Positions 24,421 to 32,159 of a stretch of 35,073 bases of DNA are shown here, piece after piece. The translations under genes were made by a program, and so were the position numbers. Under the pieces are notes generated by a model. It searched no databases, was not told the DNA's origin, and saw only the letters and a list, made by a program, of their open reading frames with translations. Each line of letters starts with the position of its first letter. Positions within the stretch are counted from its first letter, which is position 1. The stretch comes from an uncultured Lachnospiraceae bacterium (GTDB lineage Bacteria; Bacillota; Clostridia; Lachnospirales; Lachnospiraceae), in NCBI GenBank assembly GCA_947576945.1, contig CANPTH010000044.1, positions 1-35,073 of the forward strand. Reading direction: 5' to 3'.

Positions 24421-26448
24421 ATGGGTAAGGGGAAGACGAATCAGAAGGCAGCAGTATTGAAGGAGCAGCCGGCAGCGGCACAGAAATCTGCGCAGGCCGG
24501 GAAAGTCGGAAAGCCGGCGCAGAAGAAGGGCGACAGGACAGCAGCGGGCAAGGCGGCCGTGGCAAAGACAACAGGCAGGAAGGCAGAAGCGGCAGGTAAG
24601 ACAGCGGAAGAAGGTCTGACGAAAATCTTCGAGGAGAGACTGCACAGACACCATGACGAACTGCGCTGGCTTTATATGGAATTATATGAGAATGATTCCA
24701 TGTTTGCGGAATTGTGCGACCAGATGTATCAATTCTATATGGAAAGAAATGACGAATTGAAAAAGCTGGATACAAACAGGGAAAAAGACAAAGAATGGTA
24801 TAAGAAGAACGATATGCTGGGCATGATGTTTTATATCGACAATTTTGCCGGCAATATGAAAGGCGTACAGTCCAGGCTTGATTATATCGAGCAGTGTAAT
24901 GTGAACTATATTCATCTGATGCCTTTTCTGGATACACCGGAGGGACGCTCCGACGGCGGCTACGCGGTGGCAGATTTCCGGAAAGTGCAGGAGAAACTGG
25001 GATCCATGGAAGATCTTGACGCCCTGACGGCAGCCTGCCATAAGAAGGGCATTAATGTCTGCATGGATTTTGTCATGAACCACACGTCGGAGGATCACGA
25101 GTGGGCGCAGAAGGCCCGTCAGGGTGACGGAGAGTATATGAGCCGTTACTTTTTCTATGACAGCTGGGATATACCGGCCCAGTATGAGAAAACGGTGCCG
25201 CAGGTTTTTCCCACCACGGCGCCGGGGAATTTTACATGGCTTGAGGATATCGGCCATTATGTGATGACTTCTTTTTATCCGTATCAGTGGGATTTAAATT
25301 ACAAGAATCCCAGAGTGTTTAACGATATGATGTATAACTTCCTCTATCTGGCCAACAGGGGGATCGATATCATCCGCATCGACGCGGTGCCTTATATCTG
25401 GAAAGAGCTGAATACGCCCTGCCGTAATCTGCAGCAGGTACATACGATCGTGCGTATGATGCGTATCATCGGCGAGATCATCTGTCCCAGCGTGCTGCTT
25501 CTGGGAGAAGTAGTCATGGAGCCGGAAAAGGTGGTTCCTTATTTCGGTTCGGTGGAGAAGCCGGAATGCCATATGCTCTACAATGTAACCACGATGGCCA
25601 CCACATGGCATACGGTAGCAACCAGAAATGTAAAGCTCTTAAAGCGTCAGCTGGACATTGTCAACGGGCTGCCCAAAGAGTATGTGTTCCTCAATTATCT
25701 GCGCTGTCATGATGATATCGGCTGGGGGCTTGACTACGGCACGCTGCAGACGGAAGGGTTCGGGGAGCGTTCCCACAAACAGTATCTGAACGATTATTTC
25801 CAGGGGTATGCCGGGGACAGCACCAGCCGGGGTGAGCTGTACAATGCGGATCCGGTCACGGGTGACGCCAGATTCTGCGGCACCACTGCTTCCATGTGCG
25901 GGATCGAGAAGGCCGGGTTTGAGCAGGATGAGGCGGCTATGGAGCGGGCGGTGAGGATGGATCTTATGCTTCATGCCTACATGTTCATGCAGTCCGGCAT
26001 TCCGGTTCTGTACAGTGGCGACGAGATCGGCCAGGTCAATGATTATACCTACAAGGAGGATCCCAACAAAGTGGCGGATTCCCGTTATATCCACCGCGGG
26101 GCGATGAACTGGAAACTGGCGGAGAACAGGAAGGATCCGGACACGGTGGAGGGCAAAATGTTCCAGGGCCTTGCACAGTTGGAGCAGATTCGCAGGAGTG
26201 AGAAGGTATTTATGACGGAGGCGGATACATGGACGATCGAGACATGGGATGACGCGGTTCTCTGTATTGGCAGATATTTTGAAGGCGAGAAGCTGATCGG
26301 TCTGTTTAATTTCAGCGAATATGACAGGACGGCCTGGATCAAGGAAGCGGATGGCGAATATGTGGATCTGCTTACCGGCAGTAAGATACAGCCTGTCGAT
26401 GTGCAGATACCGGCTTACGGATTCTTCTATATGAAGAAGATTTCCTGA
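24421..26448 (+). CDS. Amylosucrase-like GH13 enzyme
   Basis: A 675-residue alpha-amylase-family protein close to amylosucrase (GH13_4), which uses sucrose to build alpha-1,4-glucan and release fructose. An N-terminal helical region (HHDELRWLYMELYEN) precedes the barrel. The catalytic set is D321 (IRIDAVPYIWK), E363 (GEVVM) and D431/D432 in CHDDIGW, a motif typical of amylosucrases. The first ~65 residues are an unusual Lys/Ala/Gly-rich, histone H1-like tail without secretion features. ATG 24421 is preferred because GGAGG (24404-24408) directly abuts ATG 24409. Sucrose phosphorylase or another sucrose-acting activity cannot be excluded. A LacI repressor follows 28 nt downstream. Confidence 0.8.
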   Translation: MGKGKTNQKAAVLKEQPAAAQKSAQAGKVGKPAQKKGDRTAAGKAAVAKTTGRKAEAAGKTAEEGLTKIFEERLHRHHDELRWLYMELYENDSMFAELCDQMYQFYMERNDELKKLDTNREKDKEWYKKNDMLGMMFYIDNFAGNMKGVQSRLDYIEQCNVNYIHLMPFLDTPEGRSDGGYAVADFRKVQEKLGSMEDLDALTAACHKKGINVCMDFVMNHTSEDHEWAQKARQGDGEYMSRYFFYDSWDIPAQYEKTVPQVFPTTAPGNFTWLEDIGHYVMTSFYPYQWDLNYKNPRVFNDMMYNFLYLANRGIDIIRIDAVPYIWKELNTPCRNLQQVHTIVRMMRIIGEIICPSVLLLGEVVMEPEKVVPYFGSVEKPECHMLYNVTTMATTWHTVATRNVKLLKRQLDIVNGLPKEYVFLNYLRCHDDIGWGLDYGTLQTEGFGERSHKQYLNDYFQGYAGDSTSRGELYNADPVTGDARFCGTTASMCGIEKAGFEQDEAAMERAVRMDLMLHAYMFMQSGIPVLYSGDEIGQVNDYTYKEDPNKVADSRYIHRGAMNWKLAENRKDPDTVEGKMFQGLAQLEQIRRSEKVFMTEADTWTIETWDDAVLCIGRYFEGEKLIGLFNFSEYDRTAWIKEADGEYVDLLTGSKIQPVDVQIPAYGFFYMKKIS

Positions 26449-26476
26449 AAAATGCGGGTATAAAAGGAGCAGGGGG

Positions 26477-27454
26477 ATGAATATAGACAGTATTGCGGAG
26501 ATGGCCGGCGTTTCCAGAGCGGCCGTTTCCCGCTACTTCAACAATGGATATATTTCGGAAAAGAAGCGCGAAGCAATCCGGCAGGTGGTGGAAGAAACAG
26601 GCTACCGTCCGTCGGTGCAGGCGCAGACTCTGAGGACAAAGCGGACGAAGATGATCGGCGTGATCGTGCCCAAGATTGCTTCCGCCTCCATTGGAAGGAT
26701 CGTGGAGGGCATCCTGTCCATGATCAACGAGAACGGTTATCAAATGCTGCTGGCAGTGACCCAGAACGACCCGAAGAAGGAGCTGGAGTATCTGGATGCG
26801 TTCAGCGAGAAGCAGGTGGACGGCGTGATCCTGTTAGGCACCGTGTTTCAGGCGGAGCATAAGAAAATATTGAAAAATCTTTCCGTCCCGGTGGTGATCG
26901 TGGGGCAGCAGGTACCGGGGTATAACTGTGTGTTTCATGACGATTATCATGCGTTCTATGATCTTACCAGGCTTTTCTTCGAACGGGGCAGAGAGAAACT
27001 GGGCTATATCGGCGCAATCCGGCAGGATGTGGCGGTGGGAGCTGAACGGTACAGGGCTTTCTGTGATGTAGTGCGCGATATGGGGCATGAGGAGCTGGCG
27101 GAAAATTACGTGACAGCAGATTTTGCGCTGCAGGCCGGTTATGAGAAGGCAGGGGAACTGCTGGAGAAATGTAGGGATCTGGACGGCCTGATCTGTGCCA
27201 CCGATACGATGGCCGCGGGAGCGGTGCGGCGTCTGCGGGAAATGGGGATCCGGATTCCGGAACAGATCCTGATAGGCGGCCAGGGGGATGCGCAGATTGC
27301 GAGAGTGGCGATCCCGTCCCTGATCACCCTGCACTATTCCTACGAAAAGAGCGGGGAGATCGCGGTGCAGATGCTGATGGAAGCCTTGGCGGAAAAGGGG
27401 ACACAGCAGGCGTCCAAGGAGATGAAGCTTGGCTATCATATTGTGGAAGCGTAG
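26477..27454 (+). CDS. LacI-family regulator, probably for sucrose use
   Basis: A 325-residue LacI/GalR repressor: DNA-binding helix-turn-helix at residues 3-24 (IDSIAEMAGVSRAAVSRYF), hinge helix near TGYRPSVQAQTL, and a periplasmic-binding-like effector domain with ICATDTMAAGAVR. The form with SRAAVSRYFNNGYIS resembles ScrR-type sucrose regulators of Firmicutes. It is co-transcribed with the amylosucrase-like gene, so it probably controls that operon in response to sucrose, fructose or a phosphorylated derivative; this is inference. AAGGAG precedes the ATG. No clear operator palindrome besides the cre site was found in the promoter region. Confidence 0.85.
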   Translation: MNIDSIAEMAGVSRAAVSRYFNNGYISEKKREAIRQVVEETGYRPSVQAQTLRTKRTKMIGVIVPKIASASIGRIVEGILSMINENGYQMLLAVTQNDPKKELEYLDAFSEKQVDGVILLGTVFQAEHKKILKNLSVPVVIVGQQVPGYNCVFHDDYHAFYDLTRLFFERGREKLGYIGAIRQDVAVGAERYRAFCDVVRDMGHEELAENYVTADFALQAGYEKAGELLEKCRDLDGLICATDTMAAGAVRRLREMGIRIPEQILIGGQGDAQIARVAIPSLITLHYSYEKSGEIAVQMLMEALAEKGTQQASKEMKLGYHIVEA

Positions 27455-27474
27455 CAGAATAAAAATATTTGGGC

Positions 27475-27503
27475 TTGTGAATATGTCTGTTATATACTAT
27501 AAT
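27475..27503 (+). promoter_or_regulatory. ptsH promoter
   Basis: TTGTGA (27475-27480) and a perfect TATAAT (27498-27503) are 17 nt apart. The leader to ptsH is about 80 nt. Confidence 0.75.
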
Positions 27504-27592
27504 AATGTAATATATTTATACAAAACGACGAAAGATACCAGGACAGAAAAAAGAATCATCGGAATAATAACAAAACAAGGAGGAAGCACAAC

Positions 27593-27850
27593 ATGAAGAA
27601 ATTTGAGTACGTAATCAAAGATGAGGTAGGAATCCACGCAAGACCGGCGGGTCTTCTGGTGAAGGAAGCGAAGAAATACCAGAGTAAGGTTTCTATTACA
27701 AAGGACGGCAAGTCGGCGGAGGCGACGAAGCTGATGGCGCTGATGGGACTTGGCGTAAAGTGCGGCGAGAATGTGGAAGTGTCCGTGGAAGGTGCGGATG
27801 AGGATACGGCATTTGAAGGGATCAAGGCATTTTTCGAGGCAAATCTCTAA
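27593..27850 (+). CDS. ptsH: HPr phosphocarrier protein, Ser46 replaced by Lys
   Basis: An 85-residue HPr that passes phosphate from Enzyme I to PTS permeases such as TreP. The active-site H15 is in GIHARPAG. Lined up without gaps against Firmicute HPr (KSIMGVMSLG), this protein reads TKLMALMGLG: residue 46 is Lys and residue 45 is Thr, so the Ser46 target of HPr kinase is missing. Catalytic phosphotransfer should be normal, but regulation through P-Ser-HPr and CcpA should not go through this copy unless Thr45 is used. AAGGAGGAAGC precedes the ATG. It is followed not by a normal short gap but by two copies of the hairpin element, then ptsI. Confidence 0.92.
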   Translation: MKKFEYVIKDEVGIHARPAGLLVKEAKKYQSKVSITKDGKSAEATKLMALMGLGVKCGENVEVSVEGADEDTAFEGIKAFFEANL

Positions 27851-27882
27851 GAAGAAGTAAGGTGAAAGCATTTTCAGAGTGT

Positions 27883-27965
27883 GAAGCGTCACAAATTCTG
27901 TTGATCGCAGAGCAGAATCTGAAATTCTGCTCGCGTCCTCAGCGCAAAGCGCTTCGGCATGGAGG
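27883..27965 (+). repeat. Hairpin element, copy 2 (hairpin A absent)
   Basis: This matches 14689-14771 at 78 of 83 bases. Hairpin C is GAGCAGAAT (27910-27918) with ATTCTGCTC (27924-27932), extended by CGC/GCG with a bulged A (27909). Hairpin D is AGCGC (27941-27945) with GCGCT (27949-27953), where the T-A pair of copy 1 has become C-G. The upstream arm of hairpin B is degraded. It ends with GGCATGGAGG, followed 5 nt later by TTG 27971, which opens a 27-codon frame. Confidence 0.85.
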
Positions 27966-27968
27966 TAA

Positions 27969-28098
27969 GGTTGAAAAATCACACTGATGTGCTGATTTTT
28001 CAACTGCGAGTTTGTGCCGAAATCACAAACTCGAAATTGCAGAGCCAAATTTGAGATTTGGCTCGCAGCCTTCGCAAAAAACTGCTTCGGCATGGAGG
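27969..28098 (+). repeat. Hairpin element, copy 3 (diverged, fold conserved)
   Basis: Hairpin A: 27970-27984 with 27989-28004, loop TGAT, bulged C (27992). Hairpin B: CGAGTTTGTG (28007-28016) with CACAAACTCG (28024-28033). Hairpin C: TGC-A-GAGCCAAAT (28038-28050) with ATTTGGCTC-GCA (28056-28067). Hairpin D is not clearly conserved. It ends with GGCATGGAGG (28089-28098). Compared with copy 1, nearly all stem differences are paired changes. A short frame from ATG 28104 overlaps the ptsI start. Confidence 0.85.
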
Positions 28099-28128
28099 TA
28101 AAGATGAAGATGGAGGAGACAGGGGGAT

Positions 28129-29751
28129 ATGGTGAAATTATCCGGAAAAGCGGTTTATAAGGGGGTTATTATCGGTCCGGTGGCGGTCTTGAAGAAAGAT
28201 GACCAACAGGTAAAGCGGACCAAGATCACGGACGTGGATGCAGAGCTTGCCCGTCTTGAGCAGGCGGGGACGCAGGCACAGGAGCAGCTGCAGAAGCTGT
28301 ATGACAAGGCGGTCAAGGAAGTGGGCGAAGCCAGTGCAGCCATTTTTGAAGTGCACCAGATGATGCTGGAGGATGACGATTATCTGGACGCGATCCATAA
28401 TATGATCCAGACGGAGATGGTCAATGCCGAGTATGCGGTGGCGGTCACGGGAGACAACTTTTCGGAGATGTTTGCCAATATGGATGATGAATACATGAAG
28501 GCCAGAGCGGCGGATGTGAAAGATATCTCCAACCGTCTCGTCAGAAACCTTATGGGACAGGAGGATGTGGATCTGGCATCCATGGAGCCTTCCATCATCG
28601 TAGCAGACGATTTAAGTCCCAGTGAGACGGTGCAGATGGATAAGTCGAAGATCCTTGCCTTTGTGACGGTGCACGGTTCTACCAATTCCCACACCGCGAT
28701 CCTGGCCAGGATGATGAATATTCCGGCGCTGATCGGCGTACCCATGAATCTGGAGGAGATTCACACAGGCATGAAGGCCGTGGTGGACGGTTTCAAGGGA
28801 GAAGTGATCTTCGAGCCTTCCGAGGAGATCTGTGCTGAGGTGGAGGAGAAGATCCGCGAAGAACAGGAGAAGCTGAAACTTTTACAGACCCTGAAGGGCA
28901 AAGAGAATGTCACGCCTTCCGGGCAGAAGATCAATATTTATGCCAATATCGGCAGTGTTTCCGATGTGGGCTATGTACTGGAGAATGATGCGGGCGGCAT
29001 CGGCCTTTTCCGCAGTGAGTTCTTGTATCTGGGACGCGATGATTTCCCCACAGAGGAAGAACAGTTCCAGGCTTACAGGCAGGTGGTTCAGACCATGGCG
29101 GGCAAGAAGGTCATCATCCGCACGCTGGACATCGGCGCCGATAAGCAGGTTGACTATTTCAATCTGGGCAAAGAAGATAACCCGGCCCTTGGATACCGGG
29201 CGATCCGCATCTGCTTAAAGCAGCCGGATATTTTCAAGACACAGCTTCGTGCGCTGCTTCGTGCGGCGGTTTACGGCAACCTTTCCATTATGTATCCGAT
29301 GATCATTTCCGTGGACGAGGTGAAGCGGATCTATGAGATCGTGGATGAGGTGAAGGCAGAACTGGACGAGGCGCAGATTCCCTACAAGGTACCGGAACAG
29401 GGCATCATGATCGAGACGCCGGCAGCGGTGATGGTCAGCGAGGAACTGGCGCAGATCGTGGACTTTTTCAGTATCGGCACCAACGACCTGACCCAGTATA
29501 CACTGGCGCTTGACAGGCAGAATGCGAAGCTGGATGACTTCTATGATCCGCACCATCCGGCGGTGCTGCGGATGATCAAACTGGTGACGGATAATGCCCA
29601 TAAGTACGGCAAGTGGTCCGGCATCTGCGGTGAGCTGGGAGCGGATCTGGAGCTGACGGAAGAATTCCTGCGGATGGGGCTGGATGAACTGTCTGTGGCG
29701 CCTTCCATGGTGCTGCGGGTAAGGAAAGCGGTTCGGGAAGCGAATGTATAG
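28129..29751 (+). CDS. ptsI: PTS Enzyme I
   Basis: A 540-residue phosphoenolpyruvate-protein phosphotransferase that starts the PTS cascade by phosphorylating HPr. The phospho-His is H188 in GSTNSHTAILAR. The C-terminal PEP-binding barrel has GIGLFRSEFLYL, RTLDIGADK, the FSIGTNDLTQY segment and the catalytic C500 in GICGELGAD. Length is slightly under the usual 570-575. The ribosome site is a modest AGGGGG 4 nt before ATG 28129, so expression may depend on the upstream element. It is 278 nt from ptsH, a wide gap for this pair, filled by the two hairpin repeats. A strong terminator follows. Confidence 0.95.
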   Translation: MVKLSGKAVYKGVIIGPVAVLKKDDQQVKRTKITDVDAELARLEQAGTQAQEQLQKLYDKAVKEVGEASAAIFEVHQMMLEDDDYLDAIHNMIQTEMVNAEYAVAVTGDNFSEMFANMDDEYMKARAADVKDISNRLVRNLMGQEDVDLASMEPSIIVADDLSPSETVQMDKSKILAFVTVHGSTNSHTAILARMMNIPALIGVPMNLEEIHTGMKAVVDGFKGEVIFEPSEEICAEVEEKIREEQEKLKLLQTLKGKENVTPSGQKINIYANIGSVSDVGYVLENDAGGIGLFRSEFLYLGRDDFPTEEEQFQAYRQVVQTMAGKKVIIRTLDIGADKQVDYFNLGKEDNPALGYRAIRICLKQPDIFKTQLRALLRAAVYGNLSIMYPMIISVDEVKRIYEIVDEVKAELDEAQIPYKVPEQGIMIETPAAVMVSEELAQIVDFFSIGTNDLTQYTLALDRQNAKLDDFYDPHHPAVLRMIKLVTDNAHKYGKWSGICGELGADLELTEEFLRMGLDELSVAPSMVLRVRKAVREANV

Positions 29752-29787
29752 AAACCCGATTGTAACAGGGAAATAATAAAAAGAAAG

Positions 29788-29834
29788 AAAGGTGTAAGGT
29801 CTTTGGCTGTGGCTTTGTGACGTTGCACCTTTTT
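29788..29834 (+). terminator. Intrinsic terminator after ptsI
   Basis: AAAGGTGTAA (29788-29797) pairs with TTGCACCTTT (29823-29832) over ten positions with one wobble, and the arm runs into a T5 tract (29830-29834). The loop contains further partial pairing. Confidence 0.8.
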
Positions 29835-29892
29835 GTTGGTTAAGGCCGGGTGAAAAGGTGACGAAACAGGGATACAAATTTCCTCCATATTC

Positions 29893-29901
29893 TGGTATGA
29901 T
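29893..29901 (+). promoter_or_regulatory. Extended -10 of the YbaK-family gene
   Basis: TGGTATGAT is an extended -10; the -35 is poor. The leader to ATG 30025 would be about 115 nt, with GGAGGAG just before the ATG. Confidence 0.45.
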
Positions 29902-30024
29902 AGAGAGGCGAATTCGGTACAATTCGAATGCAAAAGCGTATTTCTTATGGAACAATCGGAATTCAGACAATAAACATATGCATTAAAAGAAAGAAACAAA
30001 AACAGATAAACGGAGGAGCAGAAA

Positions 30025-30492
30025 ATGTCGATCGAAAGAGTAAAAGCCTTTTTCAAGCAGTTTGGTATGGAGGAGCGGGTATTGGAATTTGAGGTGTCCA
30101 GCGCTACGGTGGAGCTGGCGGCAGCGGCCCTTGGCTGTGAACCGCAGCGGATCGCTAAGACGCTGTCCTTTATGCAGGGCGAGGGCGCTGTGCTGATCTG
30201 CGCGGCGGGCGATGCGAAGGTGGACAACCATAAATATAAGGAGCGGTTTGGGACGAAGGCGAAGATGCTTTCTTTCGAGGAAGTGGAGCAGATGACGGGA
30301 CATGCCGTGGGCGGTGTCTGTCCTTTTGCGGTGAAGGAAGGGGTGCCCGTGTATCTGGATGTGTCCCTGAAACGGTTCGAGACGGTGTATCCGGCCTGCG
30401 GCAGCGCCAACAGCGCGATCGAACTTTCGATTCCGGAGCTGGAGAAATATTCCGGGTATGAAGCGTGGGTGGATGTCTGCAAGGGATATTGA
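30025..30492 (+). CDS. YbaK/EbsC-family aminoacyl-tRNA deacylase
   Basis: A 155-residue member of the YbaK/ProXp family (PF04073), which hydrolyses mischarged tRNAs such as Cys-tRNA(Pro) or Ala-tRNA(Pro). Typical marks are RIAKTLSFM near residue 42, the conserved Lys segment KVDNHKYKERFG, and GGVCPFAV at about 96-103, the substrate pocket. Fold and length agree with the free-standing editing domain. CGGAGGAG precedes the ATG at good distance. Which tRNA it edits cannot be read from the sequence. It begins a new transcript after the ptsI terminator and may be co-transcribed with the unknown gene downstream. Confidence 0.85.
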   Translation: MSIERVKAFFKQFGMEERVLEFEVSSATVELAAAALGCEPQRIAKTLSFMQGEGAVLICAAGDAKVDNHKYKERFGTKAKMLSFEEVEQMTGHAVGGVCPFAVKEGVPVYLDVSLKRFETVYPACGSANSAIELSIPELEKYSGYEAWVDVCKGY

Positions 30493-30575
30493 CAGAGGGC
30501 ATGAGGCGTACCGGATTTGTCTGACGACAGGCCGGGGAGCCGGCAGGCACTCCGGAAAGGATGGTGGCGGCGGTA

Positions 30576-31373
30576 ATGGCAGAGCAGGAGTATTTTAAAA
30601 GTGCATTGTCTGATTTTACCTATGAGGCTGCCAGCGGCGGAGCGATTCGTCATCTGGCGGACTTGGGCTATACGGTGAAGCAGATCAGCGGGCAGCTGTC
30701 TTTTCCCACGCCCTTTGCGAGGGTGCAGAAGACGGTCTGGCAGCGGTTGCTTGACACGGGCGTTCTGCTTATGGAGGAGCCGGGAAGCGGGCAGGGGTTA
30801 AACCGGGGGAAAGCCGAGTATGCCATGGAGCGTGACAAATACGGCAGAACCAGTTTCCGGCTGGTGGCGACGAAGGATGGCGGGCCGAAAGCCGGTGGAG
30901 AGAAGGACAATGTGATCTGCTGGAAGGAACGAAGATTCGGGGACAGTGGAAATGTCGCTGTCAGCGGGCAAAAGCGGCAGTTTATCGGAAGAAAAGACAG
31001 AGGCGACAGAACGGACGGCCGGCAGAAGCGAACTTTGTCCACCAGTGGAAAAGCGGGTGTGCCGGATGAGGAGCGGGGCAGGAGACTGGCCGTGTATCTG
31101 GCGGATAAATGCAGGGAAAACGGTGGAGAAGCGTATATCTCCTGTCGGTTTGGAGAACTGCGCAGCAGGGATCTGGCAGCGTATGAGAAGATGCTGGCGG
31201 TTTTGAACGAACGCCAGCAGGAGTATGTAAGCGGGCTGCCTTGGGCCGGGACGGTGTGCTATCACAGGCTGGATCAGCGGATGCAGGAGATCGCAGCCAG
31301 GCTCTATAATGCCGGGATGCTGCAGGAGACCTGCTACTTTATGCAGACGGAAGAGAGAGTGGCGCTTTTCTGA
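30576..31373 (+). CDS. Hypothetical protein with two conserved-looking ends
   Basis: A 265-residue protein I do not recognise. The N-terminal ~75 residues look folded and helical (SDFTYEAASGGAIRHLADLG, then YTVKQISGQLSFPTPFARVQ and KTVWQRLLDTGVLL), loosely like a winged-helix or HTH region. A middle stretch (about 100-160) is polar, Gly/Arg/Lys-rich and probably disordered. The C-terminal ~100 residues are again helical, with SCRFGELRSRDLAAYEKMLA and WAGTVCYHRLDQRMQ. No signal peptide or membrane segment is seen. The start is uncertain: ATG 30561 has AAAGG immediately before it, ATG 30576 a better placed but weaker GGTGG. It converges on the regulator gene with 26 nt between. Confidence 0.6.
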   Translation: MAEQEYFKSALSDFTYEAASGGAIRHLADLGYTVKQISGQLSFPTPFARVQKTVWQRLLDTGVLLMEEPGSGQGLNRGKAEYAMERDKYGRTSFRLVATKDGGPKAGGEKDNVICWKERRFGDSGNVAVSGQKRQFIGRKDRGDRTDGRQKRTLSTSGKAGVPDEERGRRLAVYLADKCRENGGEAYISCRFGELRSRDLAAYEKMLAVLNERQQEYVSGLPWAGTVCYHRLDQRMQEIAARLYNAGMLQETCYFMQTEERVALF

Positions 31374-31399
31374 AAGAGAGCGCACATGAATTCGGAAAA

Positions 31400-32095
31400 T
31401 CAATCGGGAGCAGTTTGCAGCAATTCCTCGGACATTTCCCGCATATGCCGTTCCATGGCGGCACGTGCGCCTTTGGCGTTATGTGCCTTCGCGGCGTCAA
31501 GGATTGCTTTATGATGTTTCAGCCCGGAGGCTTTTCCTCTCTGGTGCACGATGTCCTTCATAACCTGGGAGAGATTTGAGCATATCATCCGGTAAGCGGC
31601 TTCGAGCGTCTGATTGCCGCAGCAGGAAGCCAGGGTGGTATGAAAAGACACATCCGCGGCGGCAAAAGCCGCTTCATCCTGGGCGGCCAGAACCATGGCG
31701 TCATAGTTCTGGCTCAGCAGGTTCAGTTCCTCTTCGGTCATACGGGAGACTGCCAGCTCGCACAGGGGGCCTTCCATGACACAGCGGAATTCCAGCAGTT
31801 CGCGGAATTCCTGCTCTGTCAGGCTGCCCGGGATGTTCATGCGGGACATGGCGTCACTGAGCGAATATTTGCGTACATAACTTCCGTCGCCGACGCGCGT
31901 CTCGATCAGGCCTTCGCCGGCCAGTTTCTGGAGCGCATTGCGGACGGTCACGCGGCTGGTGCCGAATATTTCACACAGCTGTAATTCTCCCGGCAGACGT
32001 TCCTTTGGCTTCCAGATGCCTTTCTCTATATTTTCTTTCATCTGCGCGATCACCTGATCGCTCATGCTGCTTCGCGTTACCGGATGTAATCCCAT
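31400..32095 (-). CDS. GntR-family regulator with FCD domain
   Basis: A 231-residue regulator. A winged-helix GntR domain (about 8-75: MSDQVIAQMKENIEKGIW, then LQLCEIFGTSRVTVRNALQK) is followed by an FCD effector domain (about 95-225) with the helix LLEFRCVMEGPLCELAV and the metal-site His residues in DVSFHTTLA and LKHHKAIL. FCD regulators respond to small organic acids and sugar acids. ATG 32095 is used because AGGAGGAG lies about 10 nt upstream; the longer frame to 32293 would overlap the aldolase gene. It is the last gene of the dehydratase-aldolase-regulator unit and probably represses it. Confidence 0.87.
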   Translation of the reverse strand: MGLHPVTRSSMSDQVIAQMKENIEKGIWKPKERLPGELQLCEIFGTSRVTVRNALQKLAGEGLIETRVGDGSYVRKYSLSDAMSRMNIPGSLTEQEFRELLEFRCVMEGPLCELAVSRMTEEELNLLSQNYDAMVLAAQDEAAFAAADVSFHTTLASCCGNQTLEAAYRMICSNLSQVMKDIVHQRGKASGLKHHKAILDAAKAHNAKGARAAMERHMREMSEELLQTAPD

Positions 32096-32159
32096 AGCTG
32101 CAATGCTCCTCCTGTGGTAGCGTATTATCGCTTTTTCATATACTGACTGTCTGTGATTT

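Noticed and set aside
27593..27850. Calling this protein Crh and not HPr
   Set aside because: Crh lacks the active His15 but keeps Ser46; here the opposite is true, and ptsI follows.
27883..28098. Tandem hairpins as a CRISPR array
   Set aside because: Only two units occur, each has internal palindromes of different sequence, spacers are not uniform and no cas genes are nearby.
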